In this document: piece by piece, positions 1 through 8,204 of the stretch
Numbering within the stretch: the stretch's first letter is position 1
Layout: the number at the start of each line of letters is the position of its first letter
Assembly: GCA_017623655.1 (NCBI GenBank)
Contig: JAGAON010000005.1
Coordinates: 1-64,000 of the forward strand
Length of the DNA stretch: 64,000 nucleotides
From: Prevotella sp.
GTDB lineage: Bacteria; Bacteroidota; Bacteroidia; Bacteroidales; Bacteroidaceae
Direction: 5' to 3'
Notes under the pieces: model-generated
The model's database searches: none
Told to the model about the DNA's origin: nothing
Seen by the model: only the letters and a program-made list of their open reading frames with translations
Position numbers and translations under genes: made by a program

Positions 1-141
1 AATTATAAATTATAACGGCTGCAAAGTTAACATTATACAGTGCACACCCGGTTCACAACCAAAAATACTTGGTTAAATAACTTTATAGTTTAAGAAAAAT
101 TAATTAAAATACCGCCAATAATAAGGTAAAACACCAAAAAA

Positions 142-173
142 TTTGGCCATTAGCAGGTTTTTCCGTAACTTTG
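142..173 (+). promoter_or_regulatory. Bacteroidetes promoter for the DUF4254 gene
   Basis: A TTTG -33 box (142-145), a 20-bp spacer and TAACTTTG (166-173) match the Bacteroidetes sigma-ABfr consensus exactly. It lies about 70 nt upstream of the start codon at 246. Confidence 0.8.
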
Positions 174-245
174 CAGTAAGATTTGAAAATAGTACTAACC
201 AGTACAACTAATATATCTTAGTCTCACCAGCCAAACCATAGACCC

Positions 246-845
246 ATGTTCACAGAAAAAGCAAACAGCATATTCCGCCGCGCGATAGCCGACTACCACC
301 TGCACGATAACGTGGAGACACCCATCAGCAACCCGTACACCGACGGCACCATAGAGGCCACGCTGTACCACAAATGCTGGATAGACACCGTGCAGTGGCA
401 TTTCGAGGACATAATACGCGACCCGAACATCGACCCGGCGGAGGCACTCGTGCTGAAACGCCGCATAGACAAGTCAAACCAAGACAGGACGGACATGGTG
501 GAAGACATAGACACATACTTCCGCACGCTATACAAGGACGTCACCGTGCAGTCAGGCGCCACCATCAACACCGAGTCGCCCGCATGGGCCATAGACCGCC
601 TCTCCATCCTCGCCCTCAAGCTGTGGCACATGAACGAGCAGACGGAACGCACCGACGCCACACCCGACCACATAGCCACATGCCGCGGAAAGCTCGCCGT
701 GCTGCTTGAACAGCAGCAGGATCTATCGACGGCCATAGACCAGCTGCTCGACGACATCGCCGCAGGACGCAAGTACATGAAGGTCTATCGGCAGATGAAG
801 ATGTATAACGACCCGAGCACAAACCCCGTGCTATACAAGAAATAA
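246..845 (+). CDS. DUF4254 family protein
   Basis: This 199-residue cytoplasmic protein has no signal peptide or membrane segment. It is mostly predicted helix and matches the usual length and character of the Bacteroidetes DUF4254 family (recognised from composition and the LWHMNEQ region, about residues 126-132). Function is unknown. The family often sits beside GT9 heptosyltransferase-like genes, which suggests a link to envelope glycan synthesis (inference). Here the only GT9 gene is about 19 kb away at 19688. The start is the first ATG after a perfect promoter. A strong terminator follows, so it is monocistronic. Confidence 0.8.
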   Translation: MFTEKANSIFRRAIADYHLHDNVETPISNPYTDGTIEATLYHKCWIDTVQWHFEDIIRDPNIDPAEALVLKRRIDKSNQDRTDMVEDIDTYFRTLYKDVTVQSGATINTESPAWAIDRLSILALKLWHMNEQTERTDATPDHIATCRGKLAVLLEQQQDLSTAIDQLLDDIAAGRKYMKVYRQMKMYNDPSTNPVLYKK

Positions 846-848
846 ACG

Positions 849-884
849 AATGCGCCCGCCATGCAAAGCGGGCGCATTTTTTTA
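849..884 (+). terminator. Rho-independent terminator after the DUF4254 gene
   Basis: A perfect 9-bp stem (TGCGCCCGC at 851-859 with GCGGGCGCA at 868-876) and an 8-nt loop are followed by a run of seven T residues. Confidence 0.92.
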
Positions 885-894
885 TGGTTCTAAA

Positions 895-1360
895 ATAGCC
901 CTGTAAGGGCGGAATAATACAGGATAGGGTGTAAGCCCTATCAACGTAATGCGAAAATAAATACCGCCGAACCCCGTAGGGGTGACATATTATAGGATAG
1001 GGGCTTGCCCCTATCTACAACGGCATATCCGCAAAATGTATAGAAACCCCGCAGCCGGTAGGCGAGGAGGACTGAAAGACCGACGAGGGGTGAAAACAAA
1101 CATCGGGTAACAAATATTTTTTAGGAACATCAGCGGAAATATTATGGGTATGTGTTGCGAAATATACGGTGTATCATGCGGACTATATTCACCCCTCGTC
1201 GGCCTTTCAGTCCTCCTCGCCTGCCGGCTACGGGGTTCCGATACCTTTTGCAAGTACACATCCATTAGATAGGGTTAACACCCTATCCTGTATTATGTCA
1301 CCCCTACGGGGTTCGGCATCAGATGACACATCCTATATTATTCCGCCCTTACAGGGCTAT
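895..1360. repeat. Large palindromic dispersed repeat, copy a (PAL1)
   Basis: A gene-free spacer built as nested inverted repeats. The outer arms read CCCTGTAAGGGCGG and its complement. The middle arms carry ACCCCGTAGGGGTGACA and its complement plus small hairpins such as GATAGGGttaacaCCCTATC (1268-1287). The inner arms are about 55 nt, around GGCGAGGAGGACTGAAAG and its complement near 1200-1235. A central unique stretch of about 110 nt separates the arms. Related copies occur at 2800, 4131, 18998, 34925 and 51640. ORFs read through it are not conserved between copies. Confidence 0.85.
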
Positions 1361-1414
1361 TTGGTTTGCGGAAATACATCCAATAGACAGGACTTTGCAG
1401 TGATAACTACATTA

Positions 1415-1446
1415 TTTGCGTATATGATACAAATTATGTACCTTTG
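1415..1446 (+). promoter_or_regulatory. Bacteroidetes promoter for the 4Fe-4S protein
   Basis: TTTG (1415-1418), a 20-bp spacer and TACCTTTG (1439-1446) form a perfect match, 23 nt upstream of the ATG at 1470. Confidence 0.85.
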
Positions 1447-1469
1447 CACGACAATAACAACAAAACTAT

Positions 1470-2153
1470 ATGGCACGCAAACAATTTTTCCGTTCCCTGC
1501 CCAAAAAGGGCTTTCCACTGTACTGGATTCTGCTGGCGTATCTCGTAGCCGGCTATTTCTACCCCGTAATCGGCTTCCTTGCCGTCATCTGCATGATAGC
1601 CCCTGTCGCATTCGCGGTGCGCAAGGGACGCTGGTGGTGCGGCAACGCCTGCCCGAGAGGAAGCCTCTACGACAAGGTATTGTACAGATACTCACCCCAC
1701 AGGCCTATCCCGGAATTCGTGCGCACCAAGGGGTTCCGCATCTTCATGGTGATATTCATCTTCACCATGTTCGGCATACAGATGTACCGGGCGTGGGGCG
1801 ACTGGAACGCCATGGGACGTGTGTTCTGGACCATCATACTCGTCACCACCGTCGTCGGCGTGATTCTCTCGTTCATCTATGCTCCGCGCACATGGTGCTC
1901 GTTCTGCCCGATGGGGACGCTGTCGTCATGGGTGACACCGCGCCGCGGTAACCTCCCGGAGGGATACCGCCGCATATTCGTGGGCGGGAAATGCACCACA
2001 CGGTGCAGGCTGTGCTCCGCGGTATGCCCGATGCAGCTGAAACCGTACGAGAGCAAAGACGACGCCGACGGATTTCTGCATCCCGACTGCCTCAAATGCG
2101 AACAATGCGTGGCGGGCTGCCCGCTGAAAGTACCTGAATTTCGCAGGGCATAG
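1470..2153 (+). CDS. Membrane-bound 4Fe-4S protein (NapH/NosR/CcoG-like)
   Basis: A 227-residue polyferredoxin-type membrane protein. About three to four hydrophobic segments (roughly 15-50, 88-105 and 117-137) are interleaved with cysteine motifs. There is a C-x3-CP pair (Cys57, Cys61), a C-x2-CP pair (Cys143, Cys146), and two C-terminal clusters with Cys175/179/182/186 and Cys207/210/213/217, enough to ligate two [4Fe-4S] centres. The layout matches NapH/YccM-type electron-transfer proteins that pass electrons between quinol and periplasmic or cytoplasmic partners. The partner is not evident, because the next gene is a toxin-antitoxin pair. It has its own promoter and is probably transcribed alone. 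Confidence 0.82.
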   Translation: MARKQFFRSLPKKGFPLYWILLAYLVAGYFYPVIGFLAVICMIAPVAFAVRKGRWWCGNACPRGSLYDKVLYRYSPHRPIPEFVRTKGFRIFMVIFIFTMFGIQMYRAWGDWNAMGRVFWTIILVTTVVGVILSFIYAPRTWCSFCPMGTLSSWVTPRRGNLPEGYRRIFVGGKCTTRCRLCSAVCPMQLKPYESKDDADGFLHPDCLKCEQCVAGCPLKVPEFRRA

Positions 2154-2181
2154 ACAAGGGGACAGCCTATAAGTTAATAAG

Positions 2182-2376
2182 GGTGTGTCAAAATGTAGAA
2201 GTTAGCTGGAGTTAACGCTCCGCTTGGGAGTTACAGGAAGTTATCGGACAAATGTCCGGCTGATATTGGTGAGACGATGTAATACATCGTCTCTACTGTT
2301 ATCCGTTAACTTCATGCGGCACAAGCCGCATAACTTCCGGTAACTCCCGATAACTTCCACACTTTGGCACGCCCTC
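2182..2376. repeat. MITE-like palindromic element, copy 1
   Basis: A 195-bp element with terminal inverted repeats (TGTCAAAATGTAGAAGTTAG at the left; a diverged complement ending near 2370). Inside is a perfect hairpin GAGACGATGTA/TACATCGTCTC and ATGCGGC/GCCGCAT arms. It is nearly identical in the same order to 14241-14430. It begins about 28 nt after the 4Fe-4S gene stop and has no ORF of its own. Confidence 0.82.
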
Positions 2377-2410
2377 ATTGTTTTTTGCACATCCCGAAAA
2401 ATGTGGATAA

Positions 2411-2690
2411 CCGTGTGGAAAAGTCGTGTAAAACACGTTGAAAAGACATTAACAACCCGTCAGTTATACACATACGGACAGGGAGGAAAAAGCGGCGTGG
2501 GGAAATCCACAGGGTTACGAAACGGATTTCAACGACGGTTTCAACGGATATGAACAGCCGTTGTTTGTTATGTAAACAGCGGCTTATCACGTTGTGAAAG
2601 AGACCGTTTCATCACGTGATATGCGGCTGATTGTACGTGTTATCCACGTTTCCACACCGCTTTATTATTTTTCTTTATTTGTTTTCTAAT
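2411..2690 (+). repeat. 280-bp dispersed repeat (family 4), direct copy
   Basis: A non-coding element whose inverted copy lies at 23073-23350. Shared blocks include AAATCCACAGGGTTACGAAA, TTTCAACGGATATGAAC, CGGCTTATCACGTTGT and ACGTTTCCACACCGCTTTAT. Similarity is high over the right 200 bp and patchy at the left end. DnaA-box-like words (TGTGGATAA at 2402-2410; TTATACACA at 2464-2472; TTATCCACG at 2640-2648) occur here but are not all kept in the other copy. It contains several short palindromes, e.g. TCACGTGA. Confidence 0.8.
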
Positions 2691-2799
2691 TAAAATATAA
2701 TATAGAAATATTAAAAAGAAAGGCGGGGGGGGAAATTTAATTTATAATTTATATTTTATAATTTATAATTTACTATGTATAATGTATAATTGTGGGTTC

Positions 2800-3369
2800 G
2801 GCCATGTAATGGCGGAATAATACATTATGTTGCATTATTGCCGGCGAACCCCGCAGGGGTGACAGAATATAGGATAGGGTGTAAACCCTATCTATTGGAT
2901 GTATGCCCGCAAACCAAATAGCCCTGTAAGGGCTGCATAGTACAGGATAGGGTGTAAGCCCTATCTATTAAGGTGTTAATCCGCAGAAGGCATTGGAACC
3001 CCGCAGCCGACAGGCGAGGAGGACTGAAAGGCCGACGAGGGGTGAAAATATATAGCCCGCATGATATCGTTATTCCACAATTATATAATTATGTGATTAG
3101 TCCGATGTATTGTTCCTCTGATATTTTTACTCAATGTTCTGTTTTCACCCCTCGTCGGCCTGCTGGCCTCCTCGCCTGCCGGCTATGGGGTTCCAATACA
3201 TTTTGCGGATATGTCTTTCGTAGATAGGGGCAAGCCCCTATCCTATAATATGTCACCCCTACGGGGTTCAGCGATAATAATGCATCATGAATTATCGTGT
3301 CGTTTCCATGTGGTTCGGTGGTAATATAACACCACAACATAATTATTGCGCCGCCATTACAGAGCTATT
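2800..3369. repeat. Palindromic dispersed repeat, copy b (PAL1)
   Basis: A second large copy of the 895-1360 element filling the spacer before higB. It has a doubled left side: ACCCCGCAGGGGTGACA and the GATAGGG-type hairpins occur twice before the inner arm. The inner arm GGCGAGGAGGACTGAAAGGC is complementary to the right inner arm near 3143-3180. The outer ends are CCATGTAATGGCGG and CCGCCATTAC. Small ORFs inside are repeat-encoded. Confidence 0.82.
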
Positions 3370-3414
3370 AAACACAGATATTTAAGATGAAAATATATTT
3401 TTATATGGAAAAAA

Positions 3415-3446
3415 CTTGCTTATATGTATCTAATTGGTTACCTTTG
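3415..3446 (+). promoter_or_regulatory. Promoter abutting the higB start
   Basis: CTTG (3415-3418), a 20-bp spacer and TACCTTTG (3439-3446). The only start codon consistent with this promoter is the ATG at 3451, which would lie almost at the transcription start, so the mRNA is probably leaderless or nearly so. Confidence 0.7.
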
Positions 3447-3450
3447 CAAC

Positions 3451-3807
3451 ATGGAAGTTCATATAAGGAATGTATATTGGACGGCGGAGTTTGCGCAATT
3501 CTATAATGGATTGTCGGATAAGGTTAAGGCCAAGTTCGATTATGTGTTAGGGATTGTGGAAACGGAACGGGTGATTTCTACCAAGTTTGTGAAGCATTTG
3601 GAAAACACGGATCTGTATGAAATGCGTGTCTCCGTCGGCGGAAACGAGTATCGTACTGTAATGTTTACCATGGACAATGAAAACGTGATGCTTGCAACGG
3701 AAATAACATTATTGAACGCATTTATGAAGAAATCCACAAGGGATTATCAAAAACAGATAAGAATAGCGGAAAATATATTGGAAAGGATTAGCCATGAGGA
3801 AGATTGA
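3451..3807 (+). CDS. higB: Type II toxin, RelE/HigB family
   Basis: A 118-residue RelE-superfamily-type protein (phage-derived Gp49-like/HigB). It shows the family's strand pattern ending in a YRTVMFTMDNENVMLATEI-like core and an alpha-helical basic C terminus. Family members cleave mRNA at the ribosome. The ATG at 3451 is preferred over the upstream in-frame ATG at 3424 because the promoter -7 box lies between them. It overlaps the antitoxin gene by 14 nt, a toxin-first order typical of higBA. Toxin activity is inferred from family and context. Confidence 0.82.
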   Translation: MEVHIRNVYWTAEFAQFYNGLSDKVKAKFDYVLGIVETERVISTKFVKHLENTDLYEMRVSVGGNEYRTVMFTMDNENVMLATEITLLNAFMKKSTRDYQKQIRIAENILERISHEED

Positions 3808-4096
3808 CACAAGCAAACTGATAAATGCCGAAACGGTATTGACGGCGAAGTATGGTGCACCCGGAACGGAAAGCCGTCGTGAGTTTGACGAAAAGGCACG
3901 GGCGTATTATTATGGTGTAATATTACGTGACCGCAGGAAGGAACTTAAGATGACGCAGAAGGAGCTGGCGGAGAAGGCGGGAATGGTACGCAGCTACATT
4001 GCGCGTGTGGAGCGTGGCGAGACCGACATACAGCTTTCAAGTTTCCTGCGCATAGCGCATGCCTTGCGTATAAGTTTTACTCCTACGTTTTCGTAA
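3794..4096 (+). CDS. higA: HTH antitoxin, HigA family (XRE type)
   Basis: A 100-residue protein whose C-terminal half is a classical XRE helix-turn-helix (about residues 47-95: MTQKELAEKAGMVRSYI with RVERGE). The N-terminal 45 residues are the probable toxin-binding part. It should neutralise the HigB-like toxin and repress the shared promoter at 3415-3446. It overlaps the toxin gene by 14 nt, implying translational coupling. No other gene shares the operon; a repeat remnant follows. Confidence 0.85.
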   Translation: MRKIDTSKLINAETVLTAKYGAPGTESRREFDEKARAYYYGVILRDRRKELKMTQKELAEKAGMVRSYIARVERGETDIQLSSFLRIAHALRISFTPTFS

Positions 4097-4130
4097 GGAG
4101 GGAGTTATTAATTATTAATTATTAGTTATC

Positions 4131-4215
4131 AGTTCATCCCTGTAAGGGCGGTATTATATATGGTGCATTATTGCCGGCTTCGGGGTTCCGACACTTTTTG
4201 CGGATACGCCTTTGC
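4131..4215. repeat. Partial PAL1 repeat remnant (copy c)
   Basis: A short remnant carrying CCCTGTAAGGGCGG, then GCCGGCTTCGGGGTTCC and a piece of the right-hand boundary. The central part is missing. It is flanked by AT-rich TTATTAATTATTAATTATTA-type sequence. Confidence 0.7.
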
Positions 4216-4317
4216 AAACTGATAATTAATAATTCACTCCCAAACTGCTATTTGGATGTTGCACATTTTGCCTTTTATGGCTTTTCTATGGTAAAATAAC
4301 GGGTTTGTAACATATTT

Positions 4318-4351
4318 TTTGGCTTTTTCCGAATTATTATTGCTAACTTTG
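4318..4351 (+). promoter_or_regulatory. Promoter of the nqr operon
   Basis: A TTTG/TTGG -33 element (4318-4322), a spacer of 21-22 bp and TAACTTTG (4344-4351). The leader of about 110 nt to nqrA contains a short hairpin (CCCACC near 4381 with GGTGGG near 4397). Confidence 0.65.
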
Positions 4352-4468
4352 CCGTGAGTTCGTTTTTTTACGCGTGGTGTCCCACCGCCCGTGAGGGGTG
4401 GGGATGTCCGCTTTGGTTAGTATTTATATATATAAGGATATAGAGAATATAGAATAAAGTTTATTTTT

Positions 4469-5818
4469 ATGACAAGAATCATTAAGTTACGTCATGGTCT
4501 TGACATCAATCTTGCCGGTAAGGCGGAGACTGTCAAGCGTTCCTGCTCCGGGGGCAAGGTGTTTTCGCTGATGCCTTGCTGCTTTGAGGGCGTCAAGCCC
4601 AAGGTGGTTGTGAAGGAGGGCGACAGGGTCAAGGCCGGTGACGCGTTGTTTGTCAACAAGGACTTCCCGGAGGTCGGCTTCGCCTCTCCTGTCAGCGGCA
4701 GGGTCAGCATGGTGGAGCGCGGCGAGCGCCGCAAGGTGCTCGGCATCCGCGTGGAGGCTGACGAACAGCAGGAGTATGCCGATTTCGGCGTGAAGGACGT
4801 CAGTGCGATGGACGGTGCGGCTGTGAAGGCGGCCTTGCTGGAGGCGGGTCTGTTCGGCTACATCAACCAGCTGCCTTACGCCGTGTCAACCAATCCGCAG
4901 ACCGAGCCTAAGGCCATCTTCGTCTCCGCACTGCGCGATATGCCGCTTGCGGGCGACTTCGAGTTTGAGTTGCAGGGCAATGAAAAGGATTTCCAGACGG
5001 GTCTGACGGCCTTGTCAAAGATTGCCAAGACGTATCTGGGCATCGGCGAGAAACAGATCTCGCAGGCTCTCAGGCAGGCGAAGGATGTGGAGACGGTGGA
5101 GTTCCGCGGCAAGTGTCCGGCCGGCAACGTGGGTGTGCAGGTCAACCATATCTCTCCCGTCAACAAGGGCGAGGTGGTATGGACGGTAGAGCCTGCGGCG
5201 GTGATTTTCTTCGGCCGCAGGCTGAACACGGGCAGGGTTGACCTTCGCCGCACGGTGGCCGTCTGCGGCAGTGAGGTGAAGTGGCCTGCGTATGTGGATA
5301 TGACGGTAGGCCAGCAGCTGTCAACGGTGCTTGACGGCATGACAGGCTATGGCGTGAAGGTGCGTGTCATAGACGGCAATCCGCTCACGGGCCGCGTGGC
5401 GTCGGGGGACGGTTTCCTCGGTGCGCACACGAGCGAGGTGACGGTGATACCCGAGGGTGACGACGCCGACGAGATGCTGGGCTGGATAATGCCCCGCTTC
5501 GGCCAGTTCTCAACCAGCCGCAGTTACTTCTCATGGCTGCTGGGCAAGAAGGAATACAGCCTTGACGCCCGTGTGAAGGGCGGCGAGAGGCACATCATCA
5601 TGAGCGGCGAGTATGACCGTGTGCTGCCGATGGACATCTACGGCGAGTATCTTGTCAAGGCCATCATAGCGGGCGACATCGACAAGATGGAGCAGCTCGG
5701 CATATATGAGGTCAGCCCCGAGGATTTCGCACTGGCGGAGTTTGTGGATTCCAGCAAGCTGGAGTTGCAGCGCATAGTGCGCGAGGGGCTCGACATGATG
5801 AGGAAGGAGAACGGGTAG
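4469..5818 (+). CDS. nqrA: Na+-translocating NADH:quinone reductase subunit A
   Basis: A 449-residue protein matching the full length and features of NqrA, the soluble subunit of the Na+-pumping NADH:ubiquinone oxidoreductase. It opens with the family N terminus (IIKLRHGLDINLAGKAE) and has no membrane segment. It is the first gene of nqrABCDEF. The complex oxidises NADH with quinone and exports Na+. The TAG stop (5816-5818) directly abuts a palindromic element that fills the whole spacer to nqrB. Transcription starts from the promoter near 4318. Confidence 0.96.
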   Translation: MTRIIKLRHGLDINLAGKAETVKRSCSGGKVFSLMPCCFEGVKPKVVVKEGDRVKAGDALFVNKDFPEVGFASPVSGRVSMVERGERRKVLGIRVEADEQQEYADFGVKDVSAMDGAAVKAALLEAGLFGYINQLPYAVSTNPQTEPKAIFVSALRDMPLAGDFEFELQGNEKDFQTGLTALSKIAKTYLGIGEKQISQALRQAKDVETVEFRGKCPAGNVGVQVNHISPVNKGEVVWTVEPAAVIFFGRRLNTGRVDLRRTVAVCGSEVKWPAYVDMTVGQQLSTVLDGMTGYGVKVRVIDGNPLTGRVASGDGFLGAHTSEVTVIPEGDDADEMLGWIMPRFGQFSTSRSYFSWLLGKKEYSLDARVKGGERHIIMSGEYDRVLPMDIYGEYLVKAIIAGDIDKMEQLGIYEVSPEDFALAEFVDSSKLELQRIVREGLDMMRKENG

Positions 5819-6002
5819 CCCCCTCCCCGTCCCTCCCCTCGGGGAGGGAGATAATAGGGAAAGAGGGTGGCGTAATTTCGCAACATCTTTACATATTTAA
5901 TATATAACTATAAAAAATACCTCAAGGCCAATCTTCCAGATACCTCAAAAGTAATATTCACTCTCCCCCCGGGGGAGGGACGGGGAGGGGGCCGCGGGGA
6001 CG
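5816..6002 (+). repeat. Operon-spacer palindromic element (family 3), copy 1
   Basis: An element of about 187 bp occupying the nqrA-nqrB gap. The left arm GCCCCCTCCCCGTCCCTCCC is the exact complement of the right arm GGGAGGGACGGGGAGGGGGC. The AT-rich interior contains the words TATATAACTATAAAAAA and AATACCTCAA. It matches 8008-8200 over its length and recurs in opposite orientation at 63063-63217. Confidence 0.88.
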
Positions 6003-6008
6003 TTTATC

Positions 6009-7151
6009 ATGTTAAAAAAATATTTAGACAAAATACGGCCGAACTTCGAGCCTGACGGCAAGCTGCACGCTTTCCGCAGCGTGTTCGACGGTTTCGAGAC
6101 ATTCCTCTATGTGCCCAACACCACGTCGAGGACGGGAGCCAGCATACATGATGCCATAGACTCGAAACGCATCATGAGCATCGTTGTCATAGCCCTCATT
6201 CCGGCGCTGCTGTTCGGAATGTACAACGTGGGCTACCAGAACTACGCCGCCGCAGGCGCTGACGGCACGTTCATAGAGAAATTCTCCTACGGTCTGCTGG
6301 CCGTGCTCCCGAGCATCCTCGTGAGCTACATAGTAGGCCTTGGCATAGAGTTCGCCTGGGCACAATGGAAAGGCGAGGAGATACAGGAGGGCTACCTCGT
6401 CAGCGGCATTCTCATACCCATGGTGCTGCCCATAGGCTGCCCGATGTGGGTCATAGTGCTGGCCGTGGCCTTCGCCGTGATATTCGGCAAGGAGATATTC
6501 GGCGGCACGGGCATGAACATCTTTAACGTTGCGCTGCTTGCCCGCGCGTTCCTCTTCTTTTCATATCCCACGAAGATGAGCGGCGACACCGTGTGGGTGA
6601 GCACCGGCAGCATCCTTGGCCTCGGCAACGACCTGCCCGACGGCTTCACCATGGCCACCCCCCTCGGGCAGATGGCGCAGGGCACCGCACCGACGGCGTC
6701 GCTGGCCGACAGCTTCATAGGGCTGATACCGGGTTCCATAGGCGAGACCAGCGTGGTGGCCATAGCCATCGGCGCGGTGATACTGCTCTGGACGGGCATC
6801 GCCTCATGGAAGACCATGCTGAGCGTCTTCGTGGGCGGAGGCCTGATGGCCGCCTTGTTCAAGGCTACGGGCCAGACACCCGTGGAATGGTATGAGCACA
6901 TAGCGTTGGGAGGCTTCTGCTTCGGCGCGGTGTTCATGGCCACGGACCCCGTTACGTCTGCCCGCACCGAGACGGGGAAATACATCTATGGCGTGATGAT
7001 AGGCGCGCTGGCCGTCATAATAAGGGTGATGAACCCCGGTTTCCCCGAGGGCATGATGCTCGCCATACTCTTCGGCAACATGATGGCGCCGACGATAGAC
7101 TACTTCGTGGTGCAGCGTAACATTAACAAACGAACTAAACGAGCAGCGTAG
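6009..7151 (+). CDS. nqrB: Na+-NQR subunit B
   Basis: A 380-residue integral membrane subunit of the NqrB/RnfD family with about ten hydrophobic segments. The covalent-FMN motif appears at about residues 211-219 (DGFTMATPL), with Thr217 in the position of the flavinylated threonine. NqrB and NqrD/E form the Na+ channel in the known complex, and NqrB binds quinone. The start ATG lies just after the family 3 element. The next gene follows by 7 nt. The length is slightly shorter than proteobacterial NqrB (about 410), as in other Bacteroidetes. Confidence 0.96.
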   Translation: MLKKYLDKIRPNFEPDGKLHAFRSVFDGFETFLYVPNTTSRTGASIHDAIDSKRIMSIVVIALIPALLFGMYNVGYQNYAAAGADGTFIEKFSYGLLAVLPSILVSYIVGLGIEFAWAQWKGEEIQEGYLVSGILIPMVLPIGCPMWVIVLAVAFAVIFGKEIFGGTGMNIFNVALLARAFLFFSYPTKMSGDTVWVSTGSILGLGNDLPDGFTMATPLGQMAQGTAPTASLADSFIGLIPGSIGETSVVAIAIGAVILLWTGIASWKTMLSVFVGGGLMAALFKATGQTPVEWYEHIALGGFCFGAVFMATDPVTSARTETGKYIYGVMIGALAVIIRVMNPGFPEGMMLAILFGNMMAPTIDYFVVQRNINKRTKRAA

Positions 7152-7158
7152 AGATACT

Positions 7159-8010
7159 ATGAAAAAATTTAGATGTACTATATGCGGATATGTGCACGAG
7201 GGTGACAATGCACCCGAAAAGTGCCCGCAGTGTCTGCAGTCCGGAGACATATTCGAGGAGATAATAGAGCCGGGGATGCAGGAAGACACCGCCGCGCCGG
7301 CGAAGAAGAAAGGGCTTGACACCAACGCCAACTCATATATAATAATGTATAGCTGCCTGATGGTTGTCATCGTGGCCTTCGTGCTCGCGTTCGTCAGCTC
7401 CGCGCTGAAGCCCACGCAGGACGTGAACGTGGCGCTGGACAAGAAGAAGCAGGTGCTGGCTGCGCTCAACATACGCGGTCTCGGCAATGAGGAGAGCGCG
7501 GCGAAGTACGCCGAAGTGGTGGAGGCCGACGCGGTGATAGACGCCGAGGGCAACGTCGTTGACAAGGGAGAGAAGGGCGGAGAGAACGCCGGGTTCAAGC
7601 TTGGCAGCGCGGACTACAAGGAAGACCGTCTGGCACTGTACGTATGCTCCGTTGACGGCCGGAAGAAGTATGTTGTGCCGGTGTATGGCATGGGGCTGTG
7701 GGGGCCTATACGCGGCTACATAGCCGTTGACGAAGACGGCAAGACCGTGTTCGGTGCTTACTTCAACCACGACAGCGAGACCGCCGGACTGGGTGCGGAG
7801 ATAAAGGACAGCAAGGCGTGGCAGGACAAGTTCATCGGCAAGACGATATATGCCGCCGACGGCACGCCGGTGCTGAAGGTGCTCAAGCCAAGCGAGATAA
7901 AGGACCCCGCCACGCAGGTGGACGGCATAACGGGAGCCACGCTTACCAGCAACGGCGTGAGCGATATGCTGATAGAAGGGTTCGGGAAGTACAGTAAGTA
8001 TTTGCAGTAG
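7159..8010 (+). CDS. nqrC: Na+-NQR subunit C with N-terminal rubredoxin-like domain
   Basis: A 283-residue protein in two parts. Residues 1-40 carry C-x2-C and C-x2-C pairs (Cys6, Cys9, Cys22, Cys25) spaced as in the rubredoxin domain of rubrerythrins, an Fe(Cys)4 site. From about residue 55 it is an ordinary NqrC: one membrane helix (about 57-76) and a periplasmic FMN-binding domain ending in ITGATLTSNGV, with Thr261 as the likely covalent FMN site. The rubredoxin domain precedes the single helix, so it should be cytoplasmic. It could shuttle electrons to or from the complex (inference). The reading frame is continuous with one start codon, so the fusion is real in this sequence. Confidence 0.92.
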   Translation: MKKFRCTICGYVHEGDNAPEKCPQCLQSGDIFEEIIEPGMQEDTAAPAKKKGLDTNANSYIIMYSCLMVVIVAFVLAFVSSALKPTQDVNVALDKKKQVLAALNIRGLGNEESAAKYAEVVEADAVIDAEGNVVDKGEKGGENAGFKLGSADYKEDRLALYVCSVDGRKKYVVPVYGMGLWGPIRGYIAVDEDGKTVFGAYFNHDSETAGLGAEIKDSKAWQDKFIGKTIYAADGTPVLKVLKPSEIKDPATQVDGITGATLTSNGVSDMLIEGFGKYSKYLQ

Positions 8011-8200
8011 CCCCCTCCCTGACCCTCCCCAAGGGGAGGAAAATGATACGGAAAGAGGGCGGCATAGCTTCGCGACACTTTTACATACTTAAATATATAA
8101 CTATAAAAAAATACCTCAAAGGCCAATCTTCCAAATACCTCAAAAGCTATCTTCACCCTCCCCACGGGGAGGGACGGGGAGGGGGCCGTGGGGACTGTTT
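8008..8200 (+). repeat. Operon-spacer palindromic element (family 3), copy 2
   Basis: A second copy of the nqrA-nqrB spacer element, in the same orientation, filling the nqrC-nqrD gap from the TAG stop of nqrC to just before nqrD. The left arm CCCCCTCCCTGACCCTCCCC pairs imperfectly with the right arm GGGGAGGGACGGGGAGGGGG. The interior repeats the TATATAACTATAAAAAA and AATACCTCAA words. Confidence 0.88.
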
Positions 8201-8204
8201 TATT

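Noticed and set aside
2402-2648. DnaA-box-like words suggesting a replication origin
   Set aside because: The words fall in a dispersed repeat, are not all kept in the other copy, and no dnaA/dnaN-type genes are nearby.
2973-3227. Open reading frames inside PAL1 copies
   Set aside because: Products differ between copies and follow palindrome arms; no promoter or conserved protein pattern.
8043-8204. N-terminal extension of nqrD
   Set aside because: Encoded by the palindromic spacer; the NqrD family begins at the ATG at 8205.
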